Below, piece by piece: positions 46,270-57,487 of a DNA stretch of 64,000 nt. Origin of the DNA: Patagioenas fasciata (Eukaryota > Chordata > Aves > Columbiformes > Columbidae); contig NW_027288510.1 in the NCBI RefSeq assembly GCF_037038585.1, positions 3,663,001 to 3,727,000 of the forward strand, written 5' to 3'. A program made the position numbers and the translations under genes. The notes beneath the pieces are model-generated. The model saw only the letters and a program-made list of their open reading frames with translations, ran no database searches and had not been told where the DNA came from. Position 1 is the first letter of the stretch. Each line of letters begins with the position of its first letter.

Positions 46270-48970
46270 TATCACAGTATCACAGTATCACAGTATGTTT
46301 GGGATTGGAAGGGACCTCAAAGGATCATCTAGTCCAATCCCCCTGCTGGAGCAGGAACGCCTAGGTGAGGTCGCACAGGAATGTGTCCAGGCGGGTTTGA
46401 ATGTCTGCAGAGAAGGAGACTCCACAACCTCCCTGGGCAGCCTGTTCCAGTGCTCTGTCACCCTCACTGAGAAGAAGTTCTTTCTCAAATTTAAGTGGAA
46501 CCTCTTGTGTTCCAGCTTGATCCCATTGCCCCTTGTCCTATCATTGTTTGCCACTGAGAAGAGCCTGACTCCGTCCTCGTGGCACTCACCCTTTATATAT
46601 TTATAAACATTAATAAGGTCACCCCTCAGTCTCCTCTTCTCCAAACTAAAGAGCCCCAGCTCCCTCAGCCTTTCTTCATAAGGGAGATGCTCCACTCCCT
46701 TCATCATCTTTGTTGCCCTACGCTGGACCCTCTCCAGCAGTTCCCTGTCCTTCTTGAACTGAGGGGCCCAGAACTGGACACAATATTCCAGATGGGGTCT
46801 CACCAGGGCGGAGTAGAGGGGAAGGAGGACCTCTCTCGATCTACTGACCACCCCCCTTGTTATACACCCAAGGATGCCATTGGCCTTCCTGGCCACAAGG
46901 GCACAGTGCTGGCTCATGGTCATCCTGTTGTCCACCAGGACCCCCAGGTCCCTTTCCCCTACACTGCTCTCTAATAGGTCATGCCCCAACCTATACTGGA
47001 ACCTGGGGTTGTTCCTGCCCAGATGCAGGACTCTACACTTTCCCTTGTTAAATTCCATCAGGTTATCCCCCGCCCAACTCTCCAGCCTGTCCAGGTCCCG
47101 CTGGATGGCAGCACAGCCTTCTGGTGTGTCAGCCACTCCTCCCAGCTTAGTGTCATCAGCAAACTTGCCGATAGTACACTCAATTCCCTCGTCTAAATCA
47201 TTAATGAATATATTGAATAATATTGGCCCCAGTACTGACCCCTGAGGCACTCCACTAGATACTGGCCTCCAACTGGACTCCGCACCATTGACCACCACTC
47301 TCTGGCTTCTCTCTTTAAGCCAGTTTGCAACCCACCTCACTACTCTATTGTCCAGACCACACCTCCTCAATTTAGCTGTGAGGATGCTGTGAGGGACTGT
47401 GTCAAAGGCTTTACTGAAGTCAAGGTAGCCCACATCCACCGCTCTGCCATCATCCATCCACCTTGGTACATTCTCATAAAAGGCTACGAGGTTGGTCAAG
47501 CATGACTTCCCCTTGGTAAAGCCATGCTGACTGCCCCTAATGACCCTCTTATCCCTGATGTGCCTTGAGATGGCACCAAGGATAAGCTGTTCCATTACTT
47601 TCCCAGGGACAGAGGTGAGGCTGACCGGTCTATAATTACCCGGGTCCTCCTTCTTGCCCTTTTTGAAGACTGCAGTGACATTTGCTTTCCTCCAATCCTC
47701 GGGCACCTCTCCCGTTTCCCAAGACTTGGCAAAAATGATGGAGAGCGGTCCAGCAATGACTTCAGCCAGCTCCCTCAGCACCCGCGGATGCATCCCATCT
47801 GGACCCATGGATTTATGGATGTCCAGACTACTTTATTGTTCCCTAACCCAGTCCTCATCGACTAAAGCAAACTCCTCCATTGACCTGGCTTCATCCGGGG
47901 TCTCAGGGGTACAGGGTTCCCCAGGACAGCCTCCAGCGGAGTAGACAGAGACAAAGGCGGCATTCAGCAATTCTGCCTTCTCTGTGTCTTCTGCCACCAG
48001 GGCACCCACCTCATTCATCAGTGGGCCTACATTGCCTCTGGTATTAGTTTTATCTGCTATGTATTTGAAAAAGTTCTTCTTGCTGTCCTTGACCCCTCTC
48101 GCCAGCTGTAATTCTAAGGAGGCCTTGGCTACCCTAGCTGCCCTCCTGCATCCTCTAACAGCAGCCTTATATTCCTCCCAAGTGGCCAGCCCCTGCTTCC
48201 ATGACCTGTAAACTCTCCTCTTCTGCTTGAGCATACCCAACAGATCCCTATTGAACCACGCAGGCCTCCTGGCTCCCTTCCTCGACTTCCTGCGTGTGGG
48301 GATGCTCTGATCCTGAGCATGGAAGAAGCAATCTCTGAATGCAATCCAGCTCTCTTGGGCCCCTTTTCCTTCAAGCAGTCTTGCCCATGGGATTTCCCCC
48401 AGCAATTGCTTGAAAAGGCCGAAATTAGCCCTGCCAAAGTCCAGGGTTGCAATTCTACTTGCTATTCTGTTCCTGCCACACGAGATGCTGAACTCCACCA
48501 TCTCGTGGTCACTGCAACCCAGGCAGCCCTCGACCTTTACTGCTTCGACCAGACCCTCTTTGTTAGTGAGGATGAGATCCAGCAGTGCACCTCTCCTGGT
48601 CGGCTCCTCCACCATCTGCATGAGGAAGTGATCATCAATGCGCTGGAGGAACCTCCTGGGCTGTGCTGGCTGGCTGAATGGTCCTTCCAGCAAACATCAG
48701 GGGAGTTAAAATCACCCATAACAACCAGGGCCTGTGACTGCGAGGCCACTCTCAGCTGCGCATAGAAGGCCTCATCAACTTCCTCAGTCTGATCTGGTGG
48801 CCTGTAATAGACACCTACAACAGTATCACCCCTGCCAGCCTGTCCCTTGATCCTGACCCATACACTCTCAACTCGTTCCTCGTCCGCTCCTGGGCAGAAT
48901 TTACTACATTGCAGTTGCTCTCTCACATAGAGAGCAGCTCCACCACCACTCCTGGCTGACCTGTGTTTCC
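46270..48970 (-). mobile_element. CR1 LINE, 5'-truncated
   Basis: Minus-strand non-LTR retrotransposon. The 3' end lies at about 46,270, with three copies of an 8-base tail repeat (ATCACAGT on the plus strand) followed by the typical CR1 3' region (GGGATTGGAAGGGACCTC). The body carries the RT and part of the endonuclease. The 5' end is lost in the middle of the endonuclease near 48,970. CR1 is the dominant LINE of birds and turtles. It lies directly after the retroviral leader remnant. Confidence 0.9.
46288..48965 (-). pseudogene. CR1 ORF2 remnant (endonuclease-RT)
   Basis: Read on the minus strand. The C-terminal half of an apurinic-type endonuclease lies at about 48,965-48,200, with a GDFN motif near 48,700. 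After a linker, the reverse transcriptase occupies 47,808-46,288 and is open for 506 codons. The RT shows the expected blocks: an [10 protein letters not shown] motif near residue 129, [10 protein letters not shown] near 186 and the catalytic FADD at 216-219. Two breaks are seen: a frameshift near 48,680 just after the GDFN block, and one in-frame TAA at about 47,833-47,835 between linker and RT. Otherwise the frame is preserved, so the copy is fairly young. The missing N-terminal endonuclease and ORF1 make it non-autonomous. Confidence 0.88.
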
Positions 48971-50880
48971 TGCTGGCAGAATGTCTCACAGCCCCACTGA
49001 GGAGGGCAGGGGGTGGGAGATGGGAGCGCGTTTCAGTTTCCAGATCCCAGCACAGAGCCCAAGCCATCCTGCCCTTGAACTCTGGCATCCCACTTCCTGA
49101 GATGCAAAGCTGGTGGGCCTTCTGTGGACAATCATGTTAAAAGGCATCCTTCAAGTGTTTGTGTATTTGTCTAGGAATGTCAGTTTTTAAAGAAAAATGA
49201 AAGTTTACCAGGCTAATATTTAAATATCTGTAAAATAGCACTCTGCATCAGTGGTAGTCCCTCTGGCAATGATACCTAAATAGGTATTTGCACTATAAGG
49301 CTTCGTACCTCATCCACAAGCACACATCTACGTGGATCAGATGCAGGGTGGTCTGGCAAACGTCACCTTTGTGTCCCCAGGTGCACGGACACTGCTCATG
49401 TGCCTCTGCAGAGAGTGGCAGGAGCTGGATCCCCTTCTCGGGACAGATTCCTTCCAGGAGAGACACAGACACAGGGGGAACTCATCAGGGCTTTACGGCA
49501 TTTCACTCGGCATCAGTTTTGACACATTGGGTGCTGTCCTGTGACTGCCCTTTCTGCACAAATGATCATACAAAGACAACCATTTAGTAAGACATGGCCA
49601 TAAAGGGGCTGTTATGGACAAGAAAGCTCACCATGAACTCTGGAGAGAGAGAGGAAGTTTATAAGAAGCATCAGGAAGAACCAAGAAGCTCGAGGCCTCT
49701 TCTGAAGAGTGGGAGGCCCTGAGCAGCCGTGCTTGGCCATGTGTAGATGTGGGAGAGGGTCAGGGCATGTCAGGGAGAAGCAGTGAGATGGCTGATGGCT
49801 TCAGTGAACCCTTCCAGCCATGTCTGAGCCCAGAAATGGAAAGCAGTTGATGTCTGCAGGTGGAGGAGGAACAGGAGGAAGATTTTCCTGGGAATATGGA
49901 AGGAAGAAAGGCCTCTCTTGGGCTGATCATGTATGGCAGTGACATTTGCATGCTGTGGGCATGGCTGTGCCTGGGAGGTGGGGAATGGCTGCTGCTGGGG
50001 TGTTTGTGCTCAGCCATGGCCCATGAGCTGACCCTGCTCTGCTCCTCTCTTACACTGCCCACACTGGATGGACCTCAGGAATCATCCATGAGTCTGGTGG
50101 ATCCATGAACCTCCTGGAGTGATGGATATGGATCCAAATAGAGGATTCAAGCAAGTTTGGGACTGGGACATTGAGGTGATTGGTGACCATTGCCAGGTGT
50201 ATGAAAGAAGCTGGGTGAGTTGTGAACTCCTCACAGGCATTTGCAGCTCCACAGAAAACCAGAGCCTTGCACTTAAAACAACAGCACAGAAAACCCACCC
50301 CAAAACACAAAACACTCACACTGACCACAGGAAAAGCCTTGGAAAACATTGGAGAAAAATCTACCAGGTCCCAGGGGTCAGGGCTCAGCCATTCTGGTGA
50401 TGAACCAGCATCAAGGGCTCACATGGCATCAGAGCCACCTCCACACGGCCCTCACCACCTGTAACCAGTGTCTCCAAGTCTTTCCTTCACCAGCCTCCAG
50501 GGACAGGGACCTGCACTGGTTGTTTCCTTCACAGCTGTGTCAGTGATGGCCCTTCGTGGGGTCCCAAACACCCTCAGAAACCTGGGGTTTGCTTCTGCCT
50601 TTCACTTCATGAGAGGTTTGTTCGTTGTTTCAGCATCTGCAGTTCAGGATCATGGCAGCAGAGGGCTCATTAACATCTGAAATGCTCTTACAAGGCAAGG
50701 CTCTGTGCATCTTTTTCCTAAAGGCTTCAAGTCTGTTGTTGATGATTAGGGAGATTTCAGAAATAGTAAAACAGAGAGCATTTCCATAATAAATAGCAAT
50801 AAAGCTAAATTTCTTCTATTTCCTTCCATGCTCAGTTTTCATTTTCTGTAATGGTGTCTGAGTATCTGAGTTGCCTCAGG
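48971..50880. other. Unassigned single-copy-like sequence
   Basis: Moderate GC, no tandem structure, no long frame with a recognisable product and no clear transposon motif. Short open frames up to about 100 codons look random. It may contain old decayed repeats that I cannot name. Confidence 0.5.
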
Positions 50881-51750
50881 TCACCCTGACTTGAGCCCCA
50901 TCCATTGCTGGGTTTTCTCCAGACTCCTGAGTTTAGGAATGAACTCCCAGGAGACCTTGCTGGTGAGGATGGGGGCAAAGAAGCCGTGAAGAACCTCAGT
51001 CCTGTCTGATTGTACTCTTACAAAGTTCAGCAGGAGGCCCACGTCTCTTGTTTTAAGGAAACTGTGTAAGCTCGTCTTGCTGCCTTCATTCTCCCCTGCA
51101 GCTATGAAGTTCAGATCAGCTTTGGCATCATCTTTACATCGATGGACAAGGTTTCTGAATTCCTCCTCTGCAGCTTCCCCTGCTTCCACCTCCTGTGTGC
51201 TGCCTTTTTGTCCTGGAGCTCCATCAGTTCAGATGAGCAGCCTCACAAGATAAATGCTTCTTTTCATGGGTTCTCAAAGAAATCATTCTTGTGCTTGGAG
51301 CAGCCTGTCCTGTAAGGCTGCTCTGGTTTCCTGAGCTTCTTCACCTTTCAGGCCTGCTTCCACGTAACCACCTCATCTGCCATCCTCCAGTACGTCAAAG
51401 CCTTCTCTGGAGCCCACCAGCCTGTGCTCTGCTGCTGGCCTTCCTCCCTCCCCTCTGGTGCCTGGGACCCCACTGTTTCCTGGTCACAACAGCCAAGGTG
51501 GACACTGACGTTCACATCCCTCACCAGCTCTTCCTTCTTGATCAGGAATAGATCCAGGTGAACATCACCCCTATTGGCCCACCAGGCAGACATGTTAAGA
51601 AGTCGGCCCAAGATCACCTCCTGGCCAGTGAGTGTCAGGGTCATTACAGTTCTCCATAGGAACCTGCTCATTGACTGGAGACATCCTAAGGTTGCTGACA
51701 GAAGATGTTTTCCATTTCTTCTCCACGGTCAAGTAATTTGTAACATCCAA
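50881..51750 (-). mobile_element. Old, highly diverged CR1-like fragment
   Basis: Two minus-strand frames resemble, in the same order, parts of the CR1 at 46-49 kb. The frame at 51,671-51,348 has a GDVHLDLFLIKKEELVRDV segment. It parallels the endonuclease end of the younger copy (GALLDLILTNKEGLVEAV) and is followed by a similar LGC-D-E pattern. The frame at 51,189-50,881 aligns with the linker region, with a DRTEVLHGFFAPILTS-like block. Other parts are scrambled by stops and frameshifts. I infer an ancient LINE of the CR1 group; the subfamily is unknown. Confidence 0.55.
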
Positions 51751-53640
51751 CTGGATGTACATGGCTAAGTCTTGGAACTGGGAGTGAGAGTGGCTGGGCA
51801 CCTCACCTCACTGACTCCTGAGTCACCCATGTCAGGAAGACGTTGTCAATGAGCTCCAAAACCCTCCTTGTCCCCAGCCAGGAGCCTGGGAGGTGTGGGA
51901 CCATAGTCCTGCCCTTGGCCTTGCACAGCCCCACATCACACTGTCCAGGAAGGGCCCTGGGCAACGTGGGAGGGACAGGATCTGCCTTCCCAGGGCTGGG
52001 GGTCAGGGCTTGACCTTTGGTTAATGAAACACATCCAGGTTTACTCAGCATCAGAGAGACCTTTACTTTGCTTTTCCCGAACTGTCATCACTGCCTCCGG
52101 TTTTCTACTCTAACCAGATCCTGGAGACCGTTGCTCAGTAGTGTCCCTCAGTGAGACCCATTAACAATACCAGAAACTATGGAGTTTGAATCTGACTTTG
52201 ATTTCTTGAGAAGTTTCTTCTTCTTCCCCTCAAGGTCTGATGTTCATGGACTCTACACCAAAGCCACCAGAGTGGTCATTAAAGCGCCTTGGGCTGCTCC
52301 TGTGCTGCTGATCTGGGCTGGGCTCCTGGGACAGAGGGAGCTCCTGGCAAGCGGCAGCGCTGCAGAGAGACAGCTCTGCCCAGGAGCAGCTCCTCTGCAC
52401 ACGCAGCAGGGCTGAGGGCTCTGCCTGGGGATCTCAGGGAGATGAGCAAGGCAGAGAGAGATTAAAGGTGGTCAGGATTGGGAGGATGACTGAGAGCTCA
52501 CTGGAGGAGAAACCTTTGCAGCCCTTGCCATGGTAAGTCTCTGGGTGCAGGGCAATGCAGCTGTAGCTCCTGGAGGCATCTCCTAAAACTGGTACAGGCA
52601 CAGCTGGTGGGATCTGTAAGGAGGGGGCTCTTGTCAGGCAATGTTGAACAGCTGTGAAGCTGGGTGAGCACCCAGGGGTGCCCAGGGCTGTCCTGCAGAG
52701 CAGGGTCCCTGCACCCCAGGGCTGTGCCAGGCAGGGACTCTGCCGCCTGCCAGGGTCAGCGCTCAGCCTGCCCAGGGAGATCCCATGGCAGCAGCTGTGG
52801 GTGGAAGGAGCGACCCCCGGCAGGGCAGGCAGGGAGCTTGTGGGGTTGGAGGGTGCTGTGTGGGTCAGGGCTGCTCAGAGCGCCAGATCAACCCCACGGA
52901 CATGGCAGAGAGTCCTTCTGAACAAGGACATCAAGACAGGAACAGCTGCAAGGGAAGGAGTCTGTGCTTTCAGTTTTCCACTCTTGGTTGTCTGGGTGTG
53001 CAGTGGGAGATGGGGATTTATTTCTCTCTTTGGAGAAGACACTGAGACCCCAGTTCTCGTTAGGACTTGTCTGAGCTGCTCCTGAGCCCCTGCACACACA
53101 GAGCTGCCCCTGGGCAGTGCCAGGCGGTGTGAGCAGGACAGAGCTGAGCACACAGCGGGTGGGACGGGGTCTGTGACACGGACAGGGAGCAGACCCAGGG
53201 ACAGAGACACAGCTGCAGGCAGCACAGCCATGGGCAGGAAGAGTTAACTGCTACCAGAAATGCTGGGGACAGGATTTCGGAACCTCTCTCACATCCCCTG
53301 CAGTGCAGACACATTTCCCAGTGCAACCCCTGATCTCCTCTCCTCTCCATCAGAGCCTCTGCCCCGAAGCAATGGGGTCCAGGTCCTGAGTCTCCACCTC
53401 AGCAGCTGGACCTCCAGGGGAAGGGTTCCTGGAACGTGAAACACAAAAAAGGTGCTAAAAGTACTTGCTCTACAGTGTCATTTCATGAGTGGCAGCAGCA
53501 CAGTCGGGTAAGGAGAAGGTTCCACAGCATGCCCGTCTGCCTTTCTGTCCTTGCTTTATTTCTCAGAAGCACTGCAGTGTTCTTCCCTGTTTCTCCACCT
53601 GTTCCTGGAGCTCTTGCTCTCTGGGGTTGGGGTGGGACAT
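51751..53640. other. Unassigned sequence
   Basis: GC-moderate sequence with many CAGG/CCTG steps and no convincing gene. Open frames up to 143 codons (52,654-53,085) have low-complexity, Arg/Gly-rich translations without a known motif. No tandem repeat or transposon end is clear. Confidence 0.5.
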
Positions 53641-53643
53641 GCA

Positions 53644-53804
53644 GCTGAAATATTCCCATGGTATGCATGGTCTTAGGAGCAAAGCACCGTGACTCAGCCT
53701 AAGTAGATCTGCCGCTTATTCTTTTGTACTGCCAGCAGATTGTGGAAGTAGAGTATAAAACCCATCCTTATGGAGAGATCTTTGCATTTTAGGCTTAGTC
53801 TAAG
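53644..53804 (+). mobile_element. Class I-like LTR fragment with TATA box (copy 1)
   Basis: The promoter block GTGACTCAGCCTAAGTAGAT... runs from 53,689 to 53,804 and includes TATAAAA at 53,754-53,760. It recurs at 56,737, 63,085 and 63,964. Upstream, 53,644-53,673 (GCTGAAATATTCCCATGG...) matches 63,920-63,949 but not the other two copies, so there are two U3 types. Homology to the other LTRs stops at 53,804, where a CpG-rich sequence takes over. GTAAGT at 53,804-53,809 is created by this junction. Confidence 0.7.
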
Positions 53805-55195
53805 TAAGTGGGACCGGCGGGCAAGGACTGAACCGGAACGGCGGGGCGGTTGGTCCTACGCAGGGACAGGAGCTGGACGCGACCGAGCGAGCCTCTCGCG
53901 GGTGGCTGCGGGACAGTGTACGCGACTCTACGAGTCGAGCTTTTCGACCCTCGCGATCCGTGCACACGCTCGGCGAGTCCGTGTCTGGAGTTTCGGGGCT
54001 CGCGCGTGGCGTGGGGATGCGGGTTTCGTGGCGGTGTTTTTTTTTTTTTTGGTGGGGGTTTATTTCGGCAGGGGCGGCGGGGTCGTGGTGGTGTCGTCGT
54101 GCCCCCCACCCGCACCTGCCGCCGCCGCCGCCGCCGTATAATTTCACTTCGTGTTCCGGCTCAGACTGCACGGCGAGCACAAACACCCCCCCCCCCCGCC
54201 CGCACCCCAAAGCGCGGTCTCTCCCGCCCTCGCCTTGCCCCCCGCCCCCTCCGGCCCACCCGCGGGAAGGGCCGGAGGGGGTCGGCAACTGCGCGCGCCG
54301 CGCATGCGCGCTCTCCCCGCCGCCCGGCAACCGGCCCCCTGCCCCCCGCCAGGTGCCCAACGGTCAGTCGCTCGGAGTCAAGCCCGTCGGGCGGGCGGTC
54401 GCGGGGAGGCCAGCGCGGGAGCGTCTTGCCGGTCGGCCGAGGAACCCCGCGCGCGGGTAGGCAGGGAGGCAGGCGGGCCGGGACGGGGAGACGGGGACGG
54501 GGACGCGGTGTCTCTATGCCTCCCCGGGGGGAGGCAAAGCCGCTGGCGGGGTCGGTTTCTTCTTCAGCCCGCGGCCGGGGCGGGCAGCGGGCCGAGGGAC
54601 CGAGCGAGCGAGCCACCGAGGAAGAAGCGCGGGAGGCGGCAGCACGGGCAGGTGAGGGGGTTAGGCCTCCGACAGCGGGGCTGAGAAACCGCGGGACGCC
54701 CGCGTGCCCCCCCCCCCCGCCGTCCACCCCCCCCGCCGTCCACTCCCCCGGCCGTCCACCCCCCCGGCCGTCCACCCCCCCGGCCGTCCACCCCCCCCGC
54801 CGTCCACCCCCCCCGCCGTCCACCCCCCCCGCCGTCCACCCCCCCCGCCGTCCACCCCCCCCGCCGTCCACCCCCCCCGCCGTCCACCCCCCCCGCCGTC
54901 CACCCCCCCCGCCGTCCACCCCCCCCGCCGTCCACCCCCCCCGCCGTCCACCCCCCCCGCCGTCCACCCCCCCCGCCGTCCACCCCCCCCGCCGTCCACC
55001 CCCGTCCACCCCGGGCACGGAGCCGGCAGGGACGCCCCGGCTTCCCGGGGGGGAGGCGAACTCGCTGGCGAAAGGCCGGGGCGGGGGGTGGGGAGGAACT
55101 CTGGGCGGGGATGGGCGGCCGGGCTCGCTGCGGCGGACTGGGGCGGGCAGGCGGTGGTTGGGGCCGGGGAAGGCCGCCGCCTGTGCTCTCATTGC
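53805..55195. promoter_or_regulatory. CpG island joined to an LTR promoter
   Basis: About 1.4 kb of extremely CpG-rich sequence between the LTR block and the env segment. It contains a long T-run (54,037-54,050), a CCG microsatellite (54,119-54,136), a perfect NRF1 palindrome GCGCATGCGC at 54,300-54,309, many GC-rich motifs and the 16-bp array described next. No known protein is encoded; frames stay open only because the composition is stop-poor. It resembles a host CpG-island promoter captured between retroviral pieces. It has no counterpart next to the second env copy at 61,555. Confidence 0.55.
54708..55010 (+). repeat. 16-bp C-rich minisatellite
   Basis: About 18-19 copies of a 16-base unit, CACCCCCCCCGCCGTC, nearly perfect between 54,800 and 55,003 and slightly variable at the left edge (CCGGCCGTCC forms). 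Each unit has a run of eight C, so the array can form i-motif or, on the other strand, G-quadruplex structures. Confidence 0.93.
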
Positions 55196-55230
55196 CCCTC
55201 CTGGTACAGTGTTATTTGGAGCACAGAGTT

Positions 55231-56480
55231 TAGGGGATGGACAGTGAGCAATGAACGGTTATAGAGTTGCAAAGAAAAATGACCCTATCTAAAGGACAGT
55301 CTCTCCCAGGGTGTGAGTCTCTGCAGTGCAACCCTTTGCTAATTGCAAGACAGAGAGCAGATGATTCAGTAAGTGGGGTTTATGGATCACAAATAGACAT
55401 TAGTAGAAAAGATGCCCTGGGAAGGTTCAACATATATGGAGGTACAAATGCCTGGGTAGAATGGATCAAATCTATGGTGCAAAGCCTAAACGAGCAATTG
55501 CTATGCCTGTGCGGCAGGAAGGCCTGTGGCCCAAGTGGTACCCTTCCCTCTGGGGTGGAGCGAAGATTGACAGGGGATGGAGTGCGTCTTAGCCTTATGC
55601 CAAGACTCTACGGCATGGAGAAATAAGTCGTGTCATACTCTCTCCCTCCTGTTTCCAGCTTTGCAGGGAAAAATATCAAAATTCCCCTGGCATTTTCAGG
55701 AATAATTGGAAATCATACTGCCTGTCTCTCACGACGCGGCAGGAATGATACCAAGTTCCTAGGAACATGAGTAGGTGTGCAGAGACACGGGAAGTTGGTC
55801 CTCATATGTCCTCAGATGCTTCTTGAGTGGATCTTTGGTGGTACTGTGGGAAGATGACACTTCATTCCATTTTATCCCCCACTGGGAAGGTACCTGTGAC
55901 GTCGTACAATTGGAAATTCCTTTTACCCTGGCATTTGAACCCTGTGATCCATCAGGGCAACAGAAAAAGGAGTTGAGGGCTTTCCTCTGATGACAGGGTT
56001 TATTTCAATTAGATTGGGGTCCCCAGAGGAGTCCCCAAGGAACACAAAGCAAGAAGTCAAGTTAGCTGCGGGTTCTGAGTCCTTTTTGTTTTGGTAGGTA
56101 ACTACAAACAAGAATGTAGACGGGATAAATAACATTTATTTATAAGTTATACTAGACAAGCAGTTAAATGAATCACCAAGCAATTAGATGCTACTAGTAG
56201 AATGGCATGGGAAAATAACATGGTCCCAGATACGATGTTGGCAGAAAAAGGTGATATATGTCTAACCACAGCTTCAGCAGAAGAATTGGCTGAGAATTCA
56301 GGTGTAGATAGTCCACTCATGGGATTGTTAGAATCTTGGTTTGGAATATTGAGAGAAATTACTTCTTTAATCGAAGTAACAGAAGCACTGATTTCTATAG
56401 CATGCTACATCATTGCGTGTCTGCGAGGACTTGTTCAACACCTTATTGGACAGCTCTATCAAAGCAAGTGCCTTTAGGGC
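55231..56480 (+). pseudogene. env: Class I-like retroviral env remnant, copy 1
   Basis: Two separated open pieces. The one at 55,267-55,626 (119 codons) looks like part of a surface subunit. The one at 56,202-56,477 (91 codons) looks like the end of a transmembrane subunit: a conserved AEKG-type block, a short linker, a hydrophobic membrane segment and a Cys-containing cytoplasmic tail. The stretch expected to carry the CX6CC-type disulfide motif is missing between the AEKG block and the linker. The region in between (55,627-56,200) is non-coding. Env would mediate cell entry in an intact virus; this copy is deleted and interrupted. Class I assignment is inferred from the TM layout and from the adjacent pol in copy 2. 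Confidence 0.65.
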
Positions 56481-56619
56481 CACTGCCATGCTCAGATAAA
56501 ATGATCCTGCTAAAAGAACAAGAAGAAAGAAAGAACAGCAAATGCATAACTCCAGAAGAAAAACGTGAAATCGTGTTGTCTAGGCTTGAAGCCACCTATA
56601 CAACTGTATCATAAGAAAA

Positions 56620-57487
56620 TGCAAAACCTCCTCCATTTCAGTCCTGCAGCTCAGCACTAGTTTTTCCTCTTCCCTCCCTTTGTCCTGCTCCCTTTGCTTT
56701 CTCCCTTTGTTCCATATCCTTCTGCACAAAACCACCGTGACTCAGCCTAAGTAGATCTGCCCCTTATTCTTTTGTACTGCCAGCAGATTGTGGAAGTAGA
56801 GTATAAAACCCATCCTTATGGAGAGATCTTTGCATTTTAGGCTTAGTCTAAGTGTCTCAAGTAGCCGGGGTTTTTGATTGGGCCTAATCCATCAGGTCTG
56901 ATGGCTTCCCTGCTCGTCTCCAGATGAATGTGGTAGAAAATATAAAGCAAGGAAACGTCCTTTGGCCCAGCCTTGCCTTATTTCCTTCTCATCCTGTTCT
57001 CTGTCCCAGCCTCTCTCACTGACCCCTCGTCTGGCTGCATGTCTCTTCTTTCCTCTCTCCTTTTCTCAAACTCTCCTGCTTCCTGGCTTTTGTCTTTCCA
57101 TTCCTCCATTTCAGTCCTGCAGCCCGGCACTAGATTTTCCTCTTCCCTCCCTTTGGCTTGCTCCCTTCGCTTTCTCCCTCTGTTCCATATCCTTCTTTCC
57201 GACTTGTCTCTTGGAGACTTTTGGCCACGCTGGACCCAAGTCTGGGGATGTTTTGGAAACTTTTCCGAGGCCTCGCTGCTGACAGGGGGGACAGCAGGCA
57301 GTGACAGGCCCGGGGCTGACAGGCTCCCCCTCCCCTAGGGGGCGCTCGGCTGCCACACCCAGCTGACATAGAACCTTTGTCACAGTGCCCGCTACCGTGG
57401 GGAGGATGCGGGCACTCTGCAGGTGACAGGGACACAGCAGGACTTGGTGTCAGCTCAGCAAGTTCTCAGTTCCCCAAAGAAGCTGAA
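56620..57487 (+). mobile_element. LTR-like 3' region, copy 1
   Basis: The promoter block recurs here at 56,737-56,852, with TATAAAA at 56,802-56,808. It is flanked by a pyrimidine-rich 92-base element present twice, at 56,632-56,723 and 57,105-57,196. A CTCF-like site lies at 57,332-57,346. The exact LTR ends (TG...CA) are not certain. The segment ends at 57,487, where identity with copy 2 stops. Confidence 0.6.
57332..57346 (+). promoter_or_regulatory. CTCF-like motif in LTR-like region, copy 1
   Basis: CCCCTAGGGGGCGCT matches 14 of 15 positions of the CTCF core by hand alignment. The same 15-mer is at 63,680-63,694 in the second copy. Confidence 0.45.

Larger units (their letters stand above)
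55196..57487 (+). repeat. 2.29-kb env-LTR segment, copy 1
   Basis: Directly repeated at 61,555-63,835 with few differences; the main one is a deletion of roughly 20 bases in copy 2 near 62,045. Both copies begin at CTCTCATTGCCCCTCC and end at AAGAAGCTGAA. They contain an env remnant, an LTR-like promoter and a CTCF-like site. Offsets are 6,359 bases at the start and 6,348 at the end. Confidence 0.88.

Noticed and set aside
52654-53085. 143-codon frame in unassigned sequence
   Set aside because: Overlapping frames of similar length, no domain and no supporting structure.
53850-55247. 465-codon Pro/Arg-rich frame across the CpG island and 16-bp array
   Set aside because: Three frames are open through a stop-poor C-rich region; no recognisable domain, and it runs into the retroviral duplicate.
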